DNA of 64,000 nt from Lota lota (Eukaryota > Chordata > Actinopteri > Gadiformes > Lotidae): the NCBI GenBank assembly GCA_026745465.1, contig JACYXH010000363.1:3422001-3486000 (forward strand), read 5' to 3'. Position numbers and translations under genes: made by a program. Below the pieces are notes generated by a model that had not been told where the DNA came from, did no database searches, and was given only the letters and a program-made list of their open reading frames with translations. Shown here piece after piece: positions 59,083 to 64,000 of the stretch; position 1 is the stretch's first letter; each line of letters opens with the position of its first letter.

Positions 59083-62000
59083 ACATACACACACACAAAC
59101 GCACAATAACACACACACAGTCTACCAATACTGGCAGATTTGTACGACGTCTGATTCGTCCAAAGCCTGATCACTGAGCTGCATGTGTGGCTCTTTCTTT
59201 CTCCTCTCTCTCTGTCTCTCTGTCTCTCTGTCTCTCTGTCTCTCTGTCTCTCTGTCTCTCTGCCTCTGTCTCTCTCTCTCTCCTTTCTCCTTGCATTGTC
59301 AGCTCTGGATGTACTGTGCACACGAACCTCTCAATGAATGCACACTATGGCAGATACAGCACCGATGTGCTGTATCTGCCATAGTGTGGTTTGTTTAATC
59401 TGGTTTGTTGCTGAATCTGAGTGTGTATCTTCCTCTTGCCAATATCTTCATTGTCTTACCCTAACCATAACCCATGTTAAACAGGTTAAACATTATCAGA
59501 ATTAATGGACCAGACAGGAGATAGCGAATGGGTATTATTTCAACTTCAGTAAGGTCCCATTTGTAAATGTTTAACCGCCTTCATCGCTTAAGGGGTTGGT
59601 ACATGATAAGGACCTTGTTGCACACAATAGGACATAGGAGTTAGCAAATATTATGTTTGATTTCAGTTTATCAGCATTATCCTCAGCAACAATGACATGC
59701 GCTCTCTACCCTTCATGCCTGTGCTGTGCTGTGGTCTGGTCTAGTTCATGTGTTTGACTTTTGCATGCTTAAACCAGGGCCATCCTTACTTAAAAAAAGT
59801 GGTTCCTTGATGCAACTTGATGAAATGCATTGAAACAGAATAGTATTCCGGCCCCTCGTCATGGAATGAGCTAGAAAACAAGATGAGACTGAGGCAGCTG
59901 TCCCACTGACAGAATAATAAGTCAATGGTCGAAGCTATGACTGAAACTGATGCAGATCAATGTAACGGTCTGGCCTCGTAAGTCTGGCTTTTTCTTTTCT
60001 GCACGATTCAATGATTCACTGTTGTATGTTATTGTGTAGTGTATTTTTTTGTCTGCTGCTGCTGTCTTGGCCAGGTATCTCTTGTAAAAGAGATGTTAAA
60101 TCTCAATTAGACCAACCTGGTTAAATAAAGGTAAACAATTAAAAAAGAAATAGAAATAGCCCTTACCTACACAAAACAAGAACTGCCCTTGTTTCTAATT
60201 GTATTCATGTGTAACGGTAATGTCCCTCTTCTCCTCCTCCTCCCTTTTCTCCTTCTTGTCCTCCTCCTCCCTCTCCTGCTGCTCTTCCTCACCATGGTCC
60301 CCAGACGAGGGTCCTCCCTGTACTTGTCCCCTGTGTGCGTCCGACTGGAGCAGCTGTGTGCCCCATAGCGAGGGCCTTCAGCTGTCCCGGGACCTGGGGG
60401 CCACCTACCTGGAGCTGCCCTCGCTCAACCACGTCTTTGTGGGACGCTACTTTGGCAGTGTGGTGGGTGCTGCTTTTATTCTGTGCCTCCTTGTGATGAC
60501 CAAACACAGTGTAGAATGTCCGATTTTATGTCAGCATTAAGACCATGTGAAAATATAAAGTGATTAAGGTGCAAATTATTAATGATGAGGCTGAAACACC
60601 AGACCTTTGTAACCAGATGAAGGTAGTACACGTGAAGCATTTCAGTAGGTAGGAATTGGTCTTCTTTAACTGCTACAGTTTCTAAGCCTGGCGTAATACA
60701 CAGGACATGTAATTATTGCTTATTGCCGCATAAACGCTGGTCAATGGTGCTCAATTGTCGTCTGTGTTAAATATGAATAAACAAATCAAGGCATCGATAT
60801 TTACATTACAATAGTAAATAATGTTACACAATGTGAAACAGCAAAGCTTTTACTTGTTCTTCAAACTAACAAAGTCTGTATTCTCATATGTTTGATGTGT
60901 CCCCAGCTGGAGTTCTTCATGATCCAGTGTCTGAAGCAGAAAGCCAAAGAGAGACCAGATAAGAGGCGTGTCAATAAAGTAAATGAACCACAGCCTCCTC
61001 ACTTGGAACAACCAGGTCAGAGGTCAATATGGTGCTCCCTTTACTCTGAGATACAGCTCTATACACAATATTTTTATACTTGCCCAATGAGACATAATAG
61101 TGTCTTACAGGAGCTATTTCTGAGGGTATTATTATTTTGGATATTGAATTTGAAGAGCCATGAAATGAGTGATGAAACGTGTGAAATATATAAACCCTAT
61201 CATATATTTTACCAACTAGAAGCTTTGCTGAACTTGGTCATTTCATTGTGAACTGCAAAGCAACTGCAAAATATACCATATCTGTAAGGTCTGAATGATA
61301 AATCTTAACTAATGATGATAGAATGATAACTATAAAACTACGAAACTATAAAATGATAAACCTTTATGAAGCAGGGGAATGCTTTTGCTGAGAACACGCT
61401 ATTTCTTGCCTGCTCAGTTCTTCTTTAGATGCACACTGTTAGACTCATTCACCCCATGAAGCTACCCACCATTTTGACATTTTCACAGTGAGAAAATCGA
61501 CAGGAGTAACTGGACATTTGGCTCTCAGTGATTTGCTCAAGGGCATTTCACTGGCACTTCTGGCGAGGGGAGAGGCGGACCACACGTCTCTCTCTCTCAA
61601 ATTGTTGTTCTTCGAACAAATGGTTATTTGAATTGTGGTTTGACCTTCCCCCTCGCGTTGCACGCCTGCTCCATCTCTAATCCACTCCTCCACAGCTGAC
61701 CCCTTTGCCGACCCGTTGACAGAGAGCACCCATGTGTCCGTGTTCCTAAATCTTGAAATAGGTTCATTTGCGCCGTTCTCCAAATGTTGTAATATCGATC
61801 CGTCCACATAGTCTATCTCAGACCGGCACCATGACATCACAGAGGGCACTGCCTCGGCAGCATTGGCTCTGTCTTGATTTGTAGGTTTCACTCCATTGTA
61901 GGTTTCACTCAAGTGTGAATGAGCTCTCGTGCTACAGAGCCAGCACGAAATATATATGCCAATGGTTCAGTGATACGTTTTAGGGACCATTAAAAAGAGA

Positions 62001-63008
62001 TGAGGTCTGCGGCGGGACAATTATTTACATGGCCATTACCTGTAAGACTCCAGCCCTACTGAAGTACCTCGCTTAATGCATCATTATGTACTTAACTCCT
62101 GTCTTTTCTCTTCACACCTCTATATATCTTTATCCAGCTCATCTCTCCACTTCTGGTTTTCCAACGGTTGTCGTCCCGTCCTCTCATATCCACAACCCCG
62201 TTCTGTTCTTGATTGTTGGCTAACATTACAGTTTTCCTCATTCTACAACTAATTATTCTTTTGCTGTTTATTTCTCTGCATCCATCCATCCATCCTCTCC
62301 TCCTTCTTAACGATTGCCAGTGGAGGGGATGAATGTGTTGTGCCATTGATTGTTCAAGAACGATGCTCTATCTCTCTGATTTCTCCTTGTGCTCGCCCAC
62401 TCCCCTTTTGCGCCTTCCTTTTTGTACCCGTACCTTCGTTTCACCGACCCCACCTCCTGCGGTTCAGCTCGCCTCCCTCCGATCCGGGTGGAGGAGTCCA
62501 GCTTCTCCCAGGACATGCAGTGGCTGTTGGAGCGTGGGGTGCAGTTCGCTGACGTGGCGTTCTTTGCCGGGGATTCTGGGAAAGAGCTGGGCTGGGCGCA
62601 CGCGGCGGTGCTGTGTGCCGTGAGCCCCTACTTCAGACAGCTGCTTCTGGGACCCAAGTCCAGGTCAGGGCACTATTTTAAAAGCCTTCAGTCGTAAATC
62701 ATAGCGCTTTAGCAAGGCCGTATCCCCCCATCTGAAGTGTGATGAAGCGATAAAGTTTTATTGAATTCGATAAAGAGCACTTAGGGTGACTTTGGTGTCT
62801 GGCTGTTCCAGGGAACGTCCCCAGTCGAGGTGTATTTGTCGAGAGCGAGACGGTGGCCCCCACTCTCTGCTTTCCACGTGGGACGGCGGGATTATTGACG
62901 ATATGCCGCGGCCAGACGGGCACACGGTGGGACGCCTCTCTCGCCTGGTGGTGAAGGACCCTCTGCTGTGCCTATGTTTGTGGGAGACCCTCATGTTCCT
63001 TTACAGAG
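55906..63008 (+). CDS. rhobtb3: Rho-related BTB domain-containing protein 3, partial (5' part)
   Basis: Atypical Rho-family protein. Human RHOBTB3 binds and hydrolyses ATP, acts with Rab9 in endosome-to-Golgi transport and scaffolds CUL3. Coding exons in view: 55906-55907, 56407-56641, 57724-57916, 60305-60462, 60907-61015, 62468-62663, 62812-63008, about 363 of some 611 residues; the rest lies beyond the right edge. The ATG is split (AT in exon 1, G in exon 2), giving MSIHIVALGSE like human MSIHIVALGNE. The diverged Rho-like domain contains VIKYSVNDKLAF, then PCTCPLCASDWSSC and LGATYLELPSL, diagnostic of RHOBTB3 versus RHOBTB1/2. The first BTB domain begins after residue 235 (LLERGVQFADVAFF, AHAAVLCAVSPYFRQLL). 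Confidence 0.93.
56837..56866. repeat. (TC)n repeat
   Basis: About 15 TC units in rhobtb3 intron 2. Confidence 0.95.
57652..57705. repeat. (C)30 followed by (CA)12 before rhobtb3 exon 3
   Basis: A 30-base C run passes directly into 12 CA units and ends 18 bases before the exon acceptor at 57723. It may serve as the pyrimidine tract. Confidence 0.95.
59050..59098. repeat. Poly-C then CA repeat
   Basis: Nineteen C followed by CA units with ATAC interruptions in rhobtb3 intron 3, the same architecture as at 57652. Confidence 0.95.
59205..59262. repeat. (TCTCTCTG)n octamer repeat
   Basis: About seven units of an 8-base repeat within a wider TC-rich stretch, rhobtb3 intron 3. Confidence 0.9.
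59341..59388. repeat. Perfect 22-bp inverted repeat with 4-base loop
   Basis: Left arm 59341-59362 begins CACACTATGGCAGATACAGC; right arm 59367-59388 is its exact reverse complement; the loop is CGAT. Neither flank extends the pairing. In rhobtb3 intron 3. Confidence 0.97.
60068..60150 (+). mobile_element. LINE-type 3' tail
   Basis: CTCTTGTAAAAGAGATGTTAA, read in parts as CTCTTGTAAAAGAG and ATGTTAAATCTCAATTAGAC, followed by CTGGTTAAATAAAGGTAAAC, resembles the conserved hairpin and tail of a common teleost non-LTR element. Only the 3' end is present. Confidence 0.5.
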
Positions 63009-64000
63009 GTAAAGCACACATTCAACACAGCCCACTTAGAAACCCTCTGAAGGCTATAGATTTAACTGAGGATTTGCTGAACAAGAATACATATTGCCAA
63101 GAAATCAATAGTCAACAGAAGTGGAGGCCTATGACTCAAGCCTTTACTCAACATTGCTTATGACTGCAGCAAAAAGCATAAAGTGGTGACACACACTACA
63201 GGCATTTATAGTGTGTGAATACAATAGTAGCATATGGCCGATGCGTGGTACTCACTTGTCTACACATCCAAAACCAGCTGGCCCCTTTGCTCTACACGCT
63301 CACTACACAACCTGCCTCCTTAGGTAGTGGGCCCTTGCCATCAGTCTGCTCTGTATTACTCTACAGTTTTTCTCACAAATCAGAGTAATTAATAATCTAA
63401 AGTCTATGCAGGCAAGCTCAAATCTGTGTGAACAGGGCGTTTTCCTTTCTTTCGCATTTCATATTTGTTGCTGGGGGCTGCTAACCCAAACTCGGCCAGT
63501 ACTAGTAAACTTTTAAAAAGTGTCTGTAAAGGTTTCAAATAAACACTGTGTAGATTGGCCGATGCAGCATTAAACTTATAAAATCCTCTTCAGAAACTCA
63601 CGCGAATGAGTTTCTTTCCGGTAGAATATCTTGAACGAAATAGGAAACAAGGCGTAACTCCGCCCCTTCCAGTTTCTGATTTCCGACCCAGGCTCTGTGC
63701 TGTCTCCTCCAGAAGTTCTGCCACAAAATTGTAGGACTGCTCGACCAGTACACATGGTAGCACTCAACACGTCTGCACTGTTGTGATGTAGTTTGCTGGA
63801 GTCACCGCCTAACTGATCACCTAGAAGCTTGTATCTTTCGCAAATTGTAGATCATGAAAATTGCAAGGCTTGCAAGTTACAATCCTAATGGCATAAGGAG
63901 AGGTAGCAATTTTCCACTAATTGTGATGGTTCTGGCTGTTGCTATGTGATAAGAGTTTTCAGTTTGTGCGTAGTAGCTTTTGAGGCAGCAATTTCTCTTT
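63009..64000. other. rhobtb3 intron, no further exon seen
   Basis: Downstream of exon 7. No frame matches the next expected RHOBTB3 segment (human FQWEELEEDIRKKL), so the following exon lies outside the window. Confidence 0.6.

Overview
The window is vertebrate nuclear DNA, almost certainly from a ray-finned (teleost) fish; I cannot name the species. It has multi-exon genes with GT-AG introns, and the encoded proteins align closely to vertebrate families. The fish-specific clues are long CA/TG microsatellites, teleost-style SINE and LINE tails, short hAT and Harbinger-like elements, and a fish-type motilin. I saw no bacterial, viral or LTR-element genes and no CRISPR array.

Layout, left to right: motilin (mln, minus, 779-1544, with a likely noncoding first exon near 2189-2260); nop56 (plus, 3298-7597, 12 exons), whose introns hold a series of snoRNA genes; ubap2 (minus, 8984-24127, 26 coding exons, first noncoding exon near 26012); dcaf12 (minus, 28599-34499, 9 coding exons); ubap1 (minus, 37662-40783, 6 coding exons); ube2r2 (plus, 43593-46556, 5 coding exons); nudt2 (minus, 49935-50480, 2 coding exons); a Rieske protein of the RFESD type (plus, 52255-53409, 3 coding exons); and the first part of rhobtb3 (plus, 55906-63008, running off the right edge). 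Exon boundaries were read by hand. For every complete gene the summed exon lengths divide by three with correct phases.

The ubap2-dcaf12-ubap1-ube2r2-nudt2 block matches the human 9p13.3 neighbourhood with one local rearrangement. The rfesd-rhobtb3 pair matches human 5q15. Several genes concern ubiquitin: ube2r2 is an SCF-linked E2, dcaf12 a CUL4-DDB1 substrate receptor, ubap1 an ESCRT-I subunit, and ubap2 a UBA-domain protein. They are neighbours by ancestry and not an operon.

The most informative noncoding content is in nop56. Six intronic C/D-box units and one H/ACA-like unit can be outlined, and four of the C/D units carry rRNA-complementary stretches. Two of them, in introns 3 and 7, share the same 18S guide, which suggests duplication within one host gene. 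Other points of interest are (UG)n tracts sitting directly on 3' splice sites in mln and ubap2, a partial duplication of a motilin exon, an 801-bp hAT-like element with a perfect 8-bp target duplication, a nested hAT insertion, and a perfect 22-bp hairpin in a rhobtb3 intron. I found no wholly new multi-gene system.
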